Source of the DNA: Streptomyces sp. NBC_00376 | GTDB taxonomy: Bacteria > Actinomycetota > Actinomycetes > Streptomycetales > Streptomycetaceae | DNA length: 64,000 nt | NCBI RefSeq assembly: GCF_036077095.1 | Contig: NZ_CP107961.1 | Coordinates: 310,001-374,000, forward strand | Reading direction: 5' to 3' | Shown: one piece after another, positions 1 to 7,466 of the stretch | Layout: each line of letters starts with the position of its first letter | Position numbering within the stretch: position 1 is the first letter of the stretch | The notes under the pieces: model-generated | Database searches by the model: none | What the model saw: only the letters and a program-made list of their open reading frames with translations | What the model was told of the DNA's origin: nothing | Made by a program: the position numbers and the translations under genes

Positions 1-2940
1 GGACGGCCGGAAGTCGGTGAAGGCGACGATGCGGCCGTCCGGCGACAGTGCACTGACCCGGGTCCCCGAGGCCTCGCCGGGCCCGGCCCGCTGCGGAAGC
101 GGCGTACCGGTCTCCTTGCCCGTGCGTACGTCGAAGAAGTGCTGGACCGGAGCGTCGACGCCCTGGTGGTAGACACCGGTCCGGCCGTCCGCGGAGAGCG
201 CCGCGCCCTCGGCGGCCGGACCCTGCCCGCCGCCGGACAAGGCGGCTGTCAGGTCGAGGCGATGGACCTGCTCGGATCCGCTGGTCAGGTAGGTCAGTGT
301 CTTGGACTTCTCGTCCAAGCCCATGCCCGGTATGCCGTTGTCATTGCCGTCATTGGTCCCGGAGCGGTCGGTCAGGCGGAAGAGCGGGACGGCGGAGCCG
401 TCGAGTGACCAGACGGCGATGGGGTGCTCCCGTGAGGAAGCCAGAGCGTAGTTGCCATCGGCGCTCAGATACACGCCGGCATTCGTCTCGCCGAGTGTCT
501 GGATCGGGGTGTCGGCTCGCGGACGGCCGTCGGCGGTGGACCAGACGAAGAAGCTCTCTCCGTCCCGTAGACCCAGCAGGCTACCGTCCGCGCTGAAGGT
601 GGACTCTCCGCCGCAGGTGACGCGTTCGTCGTCGAAGCGGCTTGCAGGGGTGGTGCTGGAGAACACGAACCGGGGCTCGGTGTCTCCCGGGCGGATCGCC
701 CACACGGTCAGGGGCTCGCCGGCGCTGCCCGGATCTTTCTGTGAACAGGACGCGAAGTGCGTCCCGTCCGGAGAGAGTTGGACCCAGCTTCCCTTCTCTG
801 TCGTCCAGGAGACGGTCCCGGTGGCGGGCGAGAAGAACCGATGGGTGACCGGCGCGCCGGTCGGCGGGTTCTCCTGGCTGAACAGAACGTGTCCCTGGTT
901 CGACAGCTGGTCCGGGCGGAAGCCGGGCTGACGGGGGATCGGCTTGCCGAACGGATTGCCGTCGCGGGTGGACACGAGCTGGTAGGTGCCGGACGCGCCC
1001 TCTTTCAGCAGCAGCCCGCTGTCCGTGCTGACCAGAGGCGGAGTGGGTGGATTCACCATGGCGCCGGCCACGGTGAGCCGAGGCATCGCGACCCCCTCCT
1101 GGCCTTTGGTCAGATCCCAGAACATGGTCTTGTCCTCGGTATAGGTCATGAACGTGCGCCCGCGTTCGAGGAGCGCCTCACCGTTGTCCGCGGACGAGCT
1201 GGGCGAGGGGGCGTCGAGCACGCCCGTCTCCTGCTGCGTCGCCGCGACGCTCAGCGACGACCGCGCTTCCGGTGTCCGCGCGATACGCCACGCGGCGAGA
1301 CTCAGCAGCAGCGCGGTGTCCGGACTGCTGCCGCGAAGATTGTCGGCCGCCTGTGCCACGGAGCGGGAAGTGGCCTGGTCGCGACGGAGTTCCACCTCGG
1401 CGCCACGCCGTGCGCTCTCCCTGCTCTGGAACCAGGCGATCGTTCCGGCCAGCAGTGCGAAGACCATCAGCACAGCGACAGAGAGAAGCAGGTGACGTCT
1501 GCGGCGGCCGGCGCGGGCAGACGCTTCCCGGGCCGCGCCCAGAAAGCGGATCTCCAGGGGACTAGGCCGTGACTGGAAGGGTGCCACGGCCAGCCAGTCC
1601 ATGAAGGTGCGCAGGGCAGTGCCATGTGGCAGGTCTTCGGGCCGTTCACCATGTGCTTGCCACTGGAGGGCGGCGCGGCCCAGGTCGCGGTGGACCAGGA
1701 GGCGAGGCCGGTCGGCGTCGACGGCGTCGCGCAGCCTGCGCCAGGCGGGGACGAGCGCGGAGCTGACGGGTCGTACGGAACCGTCGTCCGACGTGAACTC
1801 CAGGATCCCGGCCTCGGCCAGTGTCGTGACGGCAGCGTCGATGGCTTGCCGCTCACTGTCCGGGCGCCCGGCGTACAGCTCGTCATGGCTCGCGGTGCGC
1901 ACGGCGTCCTGAGTGCCGTCGACCGCTTCACCAGGGTGGACGAGGCGCAATAACAGTTCGTGCGCGGCGAGTTGGGATGCTGGTGGGAGCGAGGTGAACG
2001 CGGCCTCCGCGCGCTCGCCCAGCGGGGCGACGGTCTCGGTCGGCGGGTGCGCGTCCTCGGGCGCGGTGGCGCGGCGGGCGCCCGCTCGGAGCAGGGCGCG
2101 GCGCGGATCGGCGGCCTCGCTCGGCCCGCCGACCAGGGCAGTGAGCAACGCCTGTGCGTCAGGCCGTAATTCGGGGTCCTTGGCGAGGGCCGCAGCGATC
2201 AGTGGGCGGACCCGGGCGGGAATCGTGCTGAGTTCGGGGTTGACAGACGCGGTGCGGTGGGCGACCTCACCGATGTGGGTGCCACGGAACGGTTCGTCGC
2301 CGCTCGCCGCGAACAGCACGACCGCGCCCCACGCGAATATGTCGGATGCGGTGGTTGCACGCCGGCCGGACAGGACCTCGGGCGCCATGTAGCCGAGGGT
2401 GCCCATAAGTGCGCCGGTGGCCGTGAGGGACATGTCGGGGGCACGGGCGATGCCGAAGTCGATGATGCGCGGCCCGTCGGGACCCAGGAGGATGTTGCCG
2501 GGCTTCAGGTCGCGGTGAATGATGCCGGCGTTGTGGATCGCGGCGAGAGCCGTTGCCGCGCCGATCGCCAGGCGCAGTACGGCATCGGGGTCGAGCGGCC
2601 TGTGCCCGTGGACTTGGGCGGCGAGGGTTGGCCCGGATATGTACTCGCTGACGATGTACGGCACGGTGTTCTCGGGGCCCGCATCATTCGCCGCAGTGAC
2701 GGACGCGTCCAGGATCCGGGCCGTGCAGAAGGGGGCGACCTTCCGCGCCGCCTCGACCTCCTTGGCGAACCGCTCCCGCACGAGCGACTCGGCGTCGCGG
2801 CGCAGCGCCTTGATGGCGACCCGTGTACCGTCCCGGTCATACGCCTCGTACACCACGCCCTGCCCGCCGGAGCCGAGCCGCGCGGCGATCCAGTAGTTGC
2901 CGAGCCGATCCGGGTCCTCCGGCGTGAGTGGAGTCGTCAA
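1..2940 (-). CDS. Ser/Thr protein kinase with nSTAND-like linker, one membrane helix and WD40-type propeller (3' end outside window)
   Basis: Receptor-like Hanks kinase, probably membrane anchored. The frame opens at a TTG (2938-2940) placed 8 nt after a GGAGG and stays open to base 1, so the C-terminus is missing. The kinase domain covers about residues 10-270, with glycine loop LGSGGQGVVYEA, catalytic HRDLKPGNILL and metal-binding IIDFGIA. Residues about 330-470 resemble the C-terminal winged-helix part of actinobacterial nSTAND1 proteins (LVPAWRRLRDAVDADRPRL), but no NTPase domain precedes it. A basic patch and hydrophobic helix at about residues 482-502 (LLLSVAVLMVFALLAGTIAW) form one membrane segment. 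WD40-like repeats follow (for example VSALSPDGRIVAFTD), presumably outside the membrane. At least two leucines are TTA codons (2167-2169, 1951-1953), so bldA dependence is possible. The ligand is unknown. Confidence 0.9.
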   Translation of the reverse strand, partial: MTTPLTPEDPDRLGNYWIAARLGSGGQGVVYEAYDRDGTRVAIKALRRDAESLVRERFAKEVEAARKVAPFCTARILDASVTAANDAGPENTVPYIVSEYISGPTLAAQVHGHRPLDPDAVLRLAIGAATALAAIHNAGIIHRDLKPGNILLGPDGPRIIDFGIARAPDMSLTATGALMGTLGYMAPEVLSGRRATTASDIFAWGAVVLFAASGDEPFRGTHIGEVAHRTASVNPELSTIPARVRPLIAAALAKDPELRPDAQALLTALVGGPSEAADPRRALLRAGARRATAPEDAHPPTETVAPLGERAEAAFTSLPPASQLAAHELLLRLVHPGEAVDGTQDAVRTASHDELYAGRPDSERQAIDAAVTTLAEAGILEFTSDDGSVRPVSSALVPAWRRLRDAVDADRPRLLVHRDLGRAALQWQAHGERPEDLPHGTALRTFMDWLAVAPFQSRPSPLEIRFLGAAREASARAGRRRRHLLLSVAVLMVFALLAGTIAWFQSRESARRGAEVELRRDQATSRSVAQAADNLRGSSPDTALLLSLAAWRIARTPEARSSLSVAATQQETGVLDAPSPSSSADNGEALLERGRTFMTYTEDKTMFWDLTKGQEGVAMPRLTVAGAMVNPPTPPLVSTDSGLLLKEGASGTYQLVSTRDGNPFGKPIPRQPGFRPDQLSNQGHVLFSQENPPTGAPVTHRFFSPATGTVSWTTEKGSWVQLSPDGTHFASCSQKDPGSAGEPLTVWAIRPGDTEPRFVFSSTTPASRFDDERVTCGGESTFSADGSLLGLRDGESFFVWSTADGRPRADTPIQTLGETNAGVYLSADGNYALASSREHPIAVWSLDGSAVPLFRLTDRSGTNDGNDNGIPGMGLDEKSKTLTYLTSGSEQVHRLDLTAALSGGGQGPAAEGAALSADGRTGVYHQGVDAPVQHFFDVRTGKETGTPLPQRAGPGEASGTRVSALSPDGRIVAFTDFRPS

Positions 2941-3047
2941 CTCGGATGCCTCCTTGACTGTTGATGGTCCGGACCGTGAGACCGGTGAGATCAACTCGGC
3001 CGTGCCTGTGAGACGCCTGAGGGCGTGGGTTCGGTTGCCGGGTCGGG

Positions 3048-3143
3048 ATGGGATCGTTGGTCCAGGCCCTGGCGGCCGGGGTCGACCGGGCGGAGATCAG
3101 CGAGCGGACCGGCTACCAGGCCCGCACTGTCGAGGAGCGGTAG
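3048..3143 (+). pseudogene. Short helix-turn-helix remnant
   Basis: A 31-codon frame starting ATG and reading LVQALAAGVDRAEISERTGY looks like the helix-turn-helix found at the start or end of small Streptomyces DNA-binding proteins. It ends at a TAG, and the same frame continues with ARVERAHERGLG, as if a longer coding region had decayed. No ribosome binding site is obvious. The rest of the 2941-3406 gap shows no other recognisable feature beyond the divergent promoter space of the kinase and the flavoprotein gene. Confidence 0.25.
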
Positions 3144-3406
3144 GCCCGGGTCGAACGCGCTCACGAGCGCGGACTGGGGGTCGAGGAGCATCCACGTCAG
3201 GCGAGCAGCGAGCAGCCAGTGGCGTCCTGCGAACAGGAGTACGGGCCCGCGCGAAGGCTTCGCGCGTTCCTCAACCCCCGGCCGCGGCCAAGGGGTCGAC
3301 GCCGGACCTATCCCGGGCAACAGTATCCGTTGCGAAACACGTCACTTCCAACGAATATCGTCAGATCAGTAGCTTGAAATCGCCAACATCGATAGCGTCT
3401 GCCAGC

Positions 3407-4111
3407 ATGACTGAGGAGACACCAGGCACCTTCCTGCCCGTCACGGAGCGCACCCGTCATCGACGCCTGCGGGAGCAGGGCAGCCGGAGCCGGGCGGATC
3501 TCGACGCCATCCTGGACACGGGGTTCCTGTGCCATCTCGGCGTGGTCGTCGACGGCGGCCCGATGGTGGTCCCAACCGTGTACGGAGCGGATGAGAGCAC
3601 GGTCTATTTTCATGGCTCGGTGGCAAGCCGGAGCCTGCTTGCCGCACCGAACGAGTCGGTGTGCCTGACCGTCACGCACGTCGACGGCCTCGTCCTGGCG
3701 CGCTCGGTGTTCGAGCACGGGGTCAACTATCGCAGCGCGATGATCTACGGCATACCGCGAGCCGTGACCGACCCTGAGGAGAAGCTTTACGGCTTGCGGT
3801 GCCTCACCGAGCACGTCGCCGCGGGCCAGTGGGGCTACACACGCCTCCCCAACCGCAAGGAACTTGCGGCGACTGCACTGCTGGCACTCCCTCTCGACGA
3901 GGCCTCCGTCAAGGTGCGCACCGGCCCGCCGGACGACGGCGACGGACCCGATGCCGAACTGGGCCTGTGGGCGGGCGTTCTCCCCATGCGTACGGAATGG
4001 GGAGAGCCGGAACCGGACCCGGCGCTCTCGGAGCACGTCCCCGTACCGCCCCACATCGTCCATCTCGCCACTCAAGCCGTCCCGCTCGTCAGCCGCCGCA
4101 CTTCACGCTGA
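3407..4111 (+). CDS. Pyridoxamine 5'-phosphate oxidase-related flavin-binding protein
   Basis: A 234-residue protein of the split-barrel flavin-binding family (Pyridox_ox_2 type, close to NimA-like proteins). These bind FMN or F420 and reduce small molecules in the cytoplasm. Features supporting this are an N-terminal LDAILDTGFLCHLGVVVDGG strand region, VVPTVYGADESTVYFHGSVA, the VCLTVTHVDGLVLARS strand and the NYRSAMIYGIPRAV segment typical of the fold. The ATG at 3407 begins MTEETPGTFLPVTERT, the usual start of this family, so upstream in-frame codons are not used. It stands alone, divergent from the kinase. The natural substrate cannot be read from sequence. Confidence 0.88.
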   Translation: MTEETPGTFLPVTERTRHRRLREQGSRSRADLDAILDTGFLCHLGVVVDGGPMVVPTVYGADESTVYFHGSVASRSLLAAPNESVCLTVTHVDGLVLARSVFEHGVNYRSAMIYGIPRAVTDPEEKLYGLRCLTEHVAAGQWGYTRLPNRKELAATALLALPLDEASVKVRTGPPDDGDGPDAELGLWAGVLPMRTEWGEPEPDPALSEHVPVPPHIVHLATQAVPLVSRRTSR

Positions 4112-4379
4112 TCCGCTCTCCGAGAGTGGGAGGCCACACCGCGCGAGGCCAGGGATGCCTTCATGGCGCAGTCGCTCGCAGAGTGCATCCTCTTCGCAGT
4201 CGCTCAGTCCTCCGCCTGCTTCATCAAGGGCCGCAACATCGGATCCACGAACGAGGAACGTCAACATGAACACGGCGGCTGACTCCAGGTTCGGAGCGGC
4301 ACAATGACTCAGAACCGCTGGCATTCGAACGGTTCCCATGCCCGACGTCACCGTGATCGTGCCGTCCGTAGCCCGGCCG

Positions 4380-4514
4380 GGGCCCTGGCCAGACGAACCC
4401 GGCCAGCACGTCGGTCTCGAACTGCTCCAGCTCCTCCGCCGAGACCGGCTCCCTGCACTCGCGCAGGTCCCGCACCACGGTCAGCGCCGACAAGCCGCGC
4501 CTGCTCACCTTCAC
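4380..4514 (-). pseudogene. 5' fragment of a tyrosine-recombinase/integrase gene
   Basis: Opening at GTG 4512-4514, the first about 45 residues read VRDLRECREPVSAEELEQF and then ETDVLAGFV. This matches, from memory, the N-terminus of a Streptomyces site-specific integrase family. After VLAGFV the frame continues to 4224 with unrelated low-complexity sequence, so the gene is cut there and the core-binding and catalytic domains are absent. It abuts a permease 3' fragment on the other strand. It reads as a relic of a mobile element. The remainder of 4112-4380 holds nothing I can assign. Confidence 0.45.
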
Positions 4515-4753
4515 TCGGGGCCATCGAGTTCTCCTCCTTCGGCGTCCTGGCGTACTACGCCAACGCCTCCGCCTGGACGCTCACCGAGGACGAAGGACGG
4601 TCGAACCGGCTGATCCCGGCCGGTGGGCTGGCCGGATGTTTGGTGTTGGTCTTCGCCCTGCCCCTGTCCTCGGTGGTCTCCGGGGCCGCGGTGCTGGCCT
4701 TCGGCGCCGCCGCCTACGGACTCCGCCGCGCTCTGACCGCCCGCAGGCCGTAA
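4515..4753 (+). pseudogene. 3' fragment of an APC-family amino-acid permease
   Basis: About 80 codons ending at TAA 4751-4753 read FSSFGVLAYYANASAWTL, then LIPAGGLAGCLVLVFALPLS and VVSGAAVLAFGAAAYGL. This is the last two membrane helices of an APC superfamily permease. There is no start codon, ribosome site or upstream membrane domain in the same frame, and the fragment begins where the antisense integrase fragment begins, so a recombination junction lies near 4515. It should be non-functional. Confidence 0.6.
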
Positions 4754-4768
4754 CCCCCGCGGCTGCCG

Positions 4769-5074
4769 CTACGGGGCGTCGTCACCGAGGACTTCGCGAG
4801 CCAGCTCCACGAGCGCCCTGCGGTCCTCGGCCAGGGCCTTCCTCCCCGCCTCCGTCGCCGTGTAGACACGCCGGGTACGGCCATCGACCACCTGCTGCTC
4901 GGAGACCGGCAGCCCGTCGGTCTCCAGCCGGTGCAGCGTCGGGTACAGGGTGCCGGGGCTGATCTGGTAGCCGTGGCGGGCGAGCTCCTCGGCCATTCAC
5001 GCGCCCTGGATCTCCTCCTCGGCCGCGTGGTGCAGGATGTGCAGCCGCACCGCACCCCGCTGGAACTCCCGCAT
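4769..5074 (-). pseudogene. PadR-family regulator interrupted by an in-frame TGA
   Basis: Reading from ATG 5074, the sequence is MREFQRGAVRLHILHHAAEE, IQGA, then TGA (4999-4997), then MAEELARHGYQISPGTLYPT and on to EVLGDDAP. Together this is a nearly complete PadR winged-helix repressor of about 100 residues, with the wing and recognition helix ISPGTLYPTLHRLE intact. Family members normally carry tryptophan between GA and MAEEL, so TGG to TGA is the simplest explanation. The 75-residue part after the stop starts with ATG and could be re-initiated, but it would lack helix 1. The likely target gene is not present. Confidence 0.7.
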
Positions 5075-5185
5075 TCTGGCCCACCTCCGGCAGTGACGAA
5101 ACCGATATCGGCATCCGATCCTGCGCCCGTGCCGGATGCCGCCTCGTCCAGCCGACGTGACCATCACCCCGCCCAGGGGCGGGGA

Positions 5186-5335
5186 TCAGGCCGCCGCGAC
5201 GAAGCCGCCGGCGGCCGGGTCCTGCCCGCGCAGCGGGGTGAAGTCGACGTCCAGCTTGGGGTCGTACGCCTCGGGCTGGATGCCGAGTTCGTGCGTGGAG
5301 TCCTCGGACTCCTCGGCGCTCTTGGCGCCATCGAG
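5186..5335 (-). pseudogene. Possible Tn3-type transposase tail fragment
   Basis: A minus-strand frame ending at 5186 reads STHELGIQPEAYDPKLDVDF followed by TPLRGQDPAAGGF. I associate this with C-terminal ends of some actinobacterial Tn3-family transposases, but only from memory and weakly. What precedes it (YRTRLRDAETRLDGAKSAEE) does not belong to the same protein. No ribosome site or start is visible. Probably a scrap of a decayed insertion. Confidence 0.28.
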
Positions 5336-5887
5336 GCGCGTCTCCGCGTCGCGCAGCCGGGTGCGGTAGCCCGCGGCCTCGCCCCGGGCCTTGCATGCTC
5401 GGCCGGTACTCCTTCCGGCTCCCCGAACTGCCCGGCGGCCTGCGCCCGCCCGGTTCATGCATTACTTCCGTGCGCACTACGCCTCGGGGGGAGCTCCGGG
5501 TGACTGGGCCTTCGACGTGTACACCCACGTGCGTGATCTCCGTGAGAGCGTCGTGCTGTTCCGCAACGACCGCGAGGCCCGGTTCCAGGTCAACCGCGGC
5601 CCCGTGGTAACCGGCCGGTCCAAGTTGATTCCCTCGAACCGGCACCGACTGGTAACCGGCCGCCTGCAGGGCAACCAGTTCGGGACGAACGCCCGTGTAC
5701 TGGACGCGGGAAGCGTGGCGTTCCCTGACCGTGATGACGAGGTCGAGGGCACCTCGGCCGAGGCGCGGGCGTACCGGCGGTACGTGGCCAGGCTGCACAA
5801 TCCTCTTCCTCTGCGGCTGGGACCACCAGTCCGCCCTGAGTTCGGCATGAGGACGCGGCGGCGCTCTGTGGTCTGATCGATGCCGGG
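5336..5887. other. Unassigned relic DNA between transposase scraps
   Basis: This stretch has several overlapping open frames on both strands, but none shows a recognisable family, a good ribosome site or consistent codon bias. One plus-strand frame (about 5460-5876) contains DWAFDVYTHVRDLRESVVLF and is the only candidate for a protein remnant. I cannot assign it. Confidence 0.3.
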
Positions 5888-6064
5888 TCACGCGACCACC
5901 GGCGTGGTGGGAATCAGCGCTCCGGGGGCCAGGTCCAGCTTGGTGGCGATGACGTCCTTGGGCGGGGTGAGGTCCAGGTGCCAGTCGCCGAAGCGGCGTA
6001 TCGTGCGTGTGATCAGCGGGCTGATGGTGGCCAGGTCGTCGGGGCCCACGATGTGGCCCTCGGC
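5888..6064 (-). pseudogene. 3' end of a Tn3-family transposase
   Basis: Minus-strand codons ending at TGA 5890-5888 read HIVGPDDLATISPLITRTIR, RFGDWHLDLTPP, then a short tail. The I/LSPY-x-T-x-IRRFGDWxLDLTPP pattern is the C-terminus of Tn3-like transposases in actinobacteria, as I recall it. Upstream of the histidine the frame loses similarity and the opposite strand becomes a ferritin-like gene, so the element inserted into or recombined with that gene near 6065. About 58 residues survive out of the usual near-1000. Confidence 0.5.
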
Positions 6065-6070
6065 GGCGAG

Positions 6071-6826
6071 ATGTACCGCCGCTTCGCCGAGCAGGCCCGC
6101 GCCGACGGGGACCTTCGGGCTGCGAAACTCTTCAGCGAGATCGCCGCGGACGAGGGCCGCCACCGCGACGCCTTCCGCACCGCCCTCACGGCCGTGACCA
6201 CCGGCCACGGCGCCATCCCGGCGCCGCCGAAGGCCGACGTGGTGCCGGTGCCCGCCGGGCTGCCGAAGGTGAAGGCCGCCCGCACCAAGGCCAACCTGGA
6301 CACCGCCCTGCACGGCGAGGCGCACGCCCACGCCCGGCAGACCGGCAACACCCCGCTGGCCCGCCTGTGGGAGGGCGCGGCCAAGGTCGAACTGAACGAG
6401 CACTTTGCCGGCGAGGCGGTCCTGGCCGGACTGGTCCGCACGACGAGGGAGAACCTGCGCAGGGCCATCATCGGGGAGCACAACGAGGCGACCACCGCGT
6501 ACCCGGGGTTCGCCAAGCGGGCCACCGCCGTCGGCGACACCGCCGCCGCTCGCTACTGGCGCAACACCGCTGCCGCGTCACCGTCGGAGTTCTGCCGGCG
6601 TCTGGACACCGACGCTGACTTCGCCGGGTGGTTCGAGCCGCTATCGGACGGCATCCGCGAACTGGCTTCCTCGACGCGGCCACATCCCAGGCTCGTGCGA
6701 CTTCAGGCTGCACTCATGGACTTGATCGACTTCCTCGACCCAAACGCCGATCGCTTCCCGGACCACCGCAGATCCCGGCTGGGCCTGCCGGCAAGAGGCA
6801 CGGCACCGATCCGGCCGCGGTGGTGA
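6071..6826 (+). pseudogene. Ferritin-like/rubrerythrin-repeat protein, truncated at the 5' end and probably at the 3' end
   Basis: The frame carries repeated ferritin-like four-helix segments: MYRRFAEQARADGDLRAAKL with EIAADEGRHRDAF, then GEAHAHARQTGNTPLARLW with AKVELNEHFAGEAVLAGLV, then a third partial copy starting IIGEHNEATTAYPGFAKRA. The Glu and ExxH patterns would bind a di-iron centre. The first usable ATG (6071) lies inside helix 1, because the true 5' end is replaced by the Tn3 fragment at about 6065. After ARYWRNTAA the family pattern is lost, so the 3' part is also suspect. Expected role was iron or peroxide handling. Expression as a functional protein is doubtful. Confidence 0.55.
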
Positions 6827-7175
6827 TCTTCCGCGGCCGGTGGCAGCCGATGCGCACCACCAGACGGCGGCCGCTCTCGTCCCGCTGGTCGGCTGACTCG
6901 GCCATGCAGGCGTTGACGATCACCAGGGACGGCACGTCCTCCCCAGCCGATCCACAGGTTCCGAGCATTGCTCGCTTTGCCGTGCAGGGCGCATCCGCGC
7001 GGCGGGCCGACGCCGACGCGCACGGCATCCAAGTGGGAGGCACGGGGCGGCGGTCGTTTCGCCGGACGGACGGGCCCCATGCCCCGGGCCCGGTGAATAC
7101 ATGACCGGCATAGGGCCCGGATAGGCCGCCCTTCAAACATGGCCATAACCGACCACACGAAGGGGCGTCGAACTG
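6827..7175. promoter_or_regulatory. Leader and promoter region of the NRPS operon
   Basis: The 349-base gap upstream of the MbtH gene must contain the promoter for the mbtH-NRPS-carbamoyltransferase-exporter operon. I see no clear -35/-10 pair and no convincing SARP heptamer repeats. A ribosome site (GAAGGGG) precedes the MbtH ATG. Open frames on the minus strand here contain no recognisable family. Confidence 0.35.
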
Positions 7176-7394
7176 ATGAGCGAGCAGCAACGGGCTGAAG
7201 AGACCCTGTACCGCGTCGTGCTCAACGACGAGGAGCAGTACTCGATCTGGTGGGCCGACCGCGCCCTGCCGGCCGGCTGGCACGCCGAGGGCACCGAGGG
7301 CACCCGCGAGGAGTGCCTCGCGCGCATCACCGAGATCTGGACCGACCTGCGCCCGCTGAGCCTGCGCCGCCGCATGGACGCCACCGCCGCCTGA
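7176..7394 (+). CDS. MbtH-like protein
   Basis: A 72-residue MbtH-like protein, the small cytoplasmic partner that binds NRPS adenylation domains and supports their folding and activity. The family signature is complete: LNDEEQYSIWWADRALPAGW, then HAEGTEG, ECLARITEIWTDLRPLSLR. Three conserved tryptophans are visible. It is the first gene of the operon, 72 bases before the first NRPS, so it most likely serves one or more of the four adenylation domains encoded downstream. Start ATG 7176 follows GAAGGGGCG at a normal distance. Confidence 0.97.
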   Translation: MSEQQRAEETLYRVVLNDEEQYSIWWADRALPAGWHAEGTEGTREECLARITEIWTDLRPLSLRRRMDATAA

Positions 7395-7466
7395 CCGAAC
7401 TGGCCGCCGGATCCGAGGCCGGGCCCGACCCCCACCGCGCCGCCCGATCCCGATGGAGGAGAGACT

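Noticed and set aside
4782..5891. A 369-codon minus-strand frame running through PadR and the relic region
   Set aside because: It crosses unrelated fragments in the wrong frame and shows no family.
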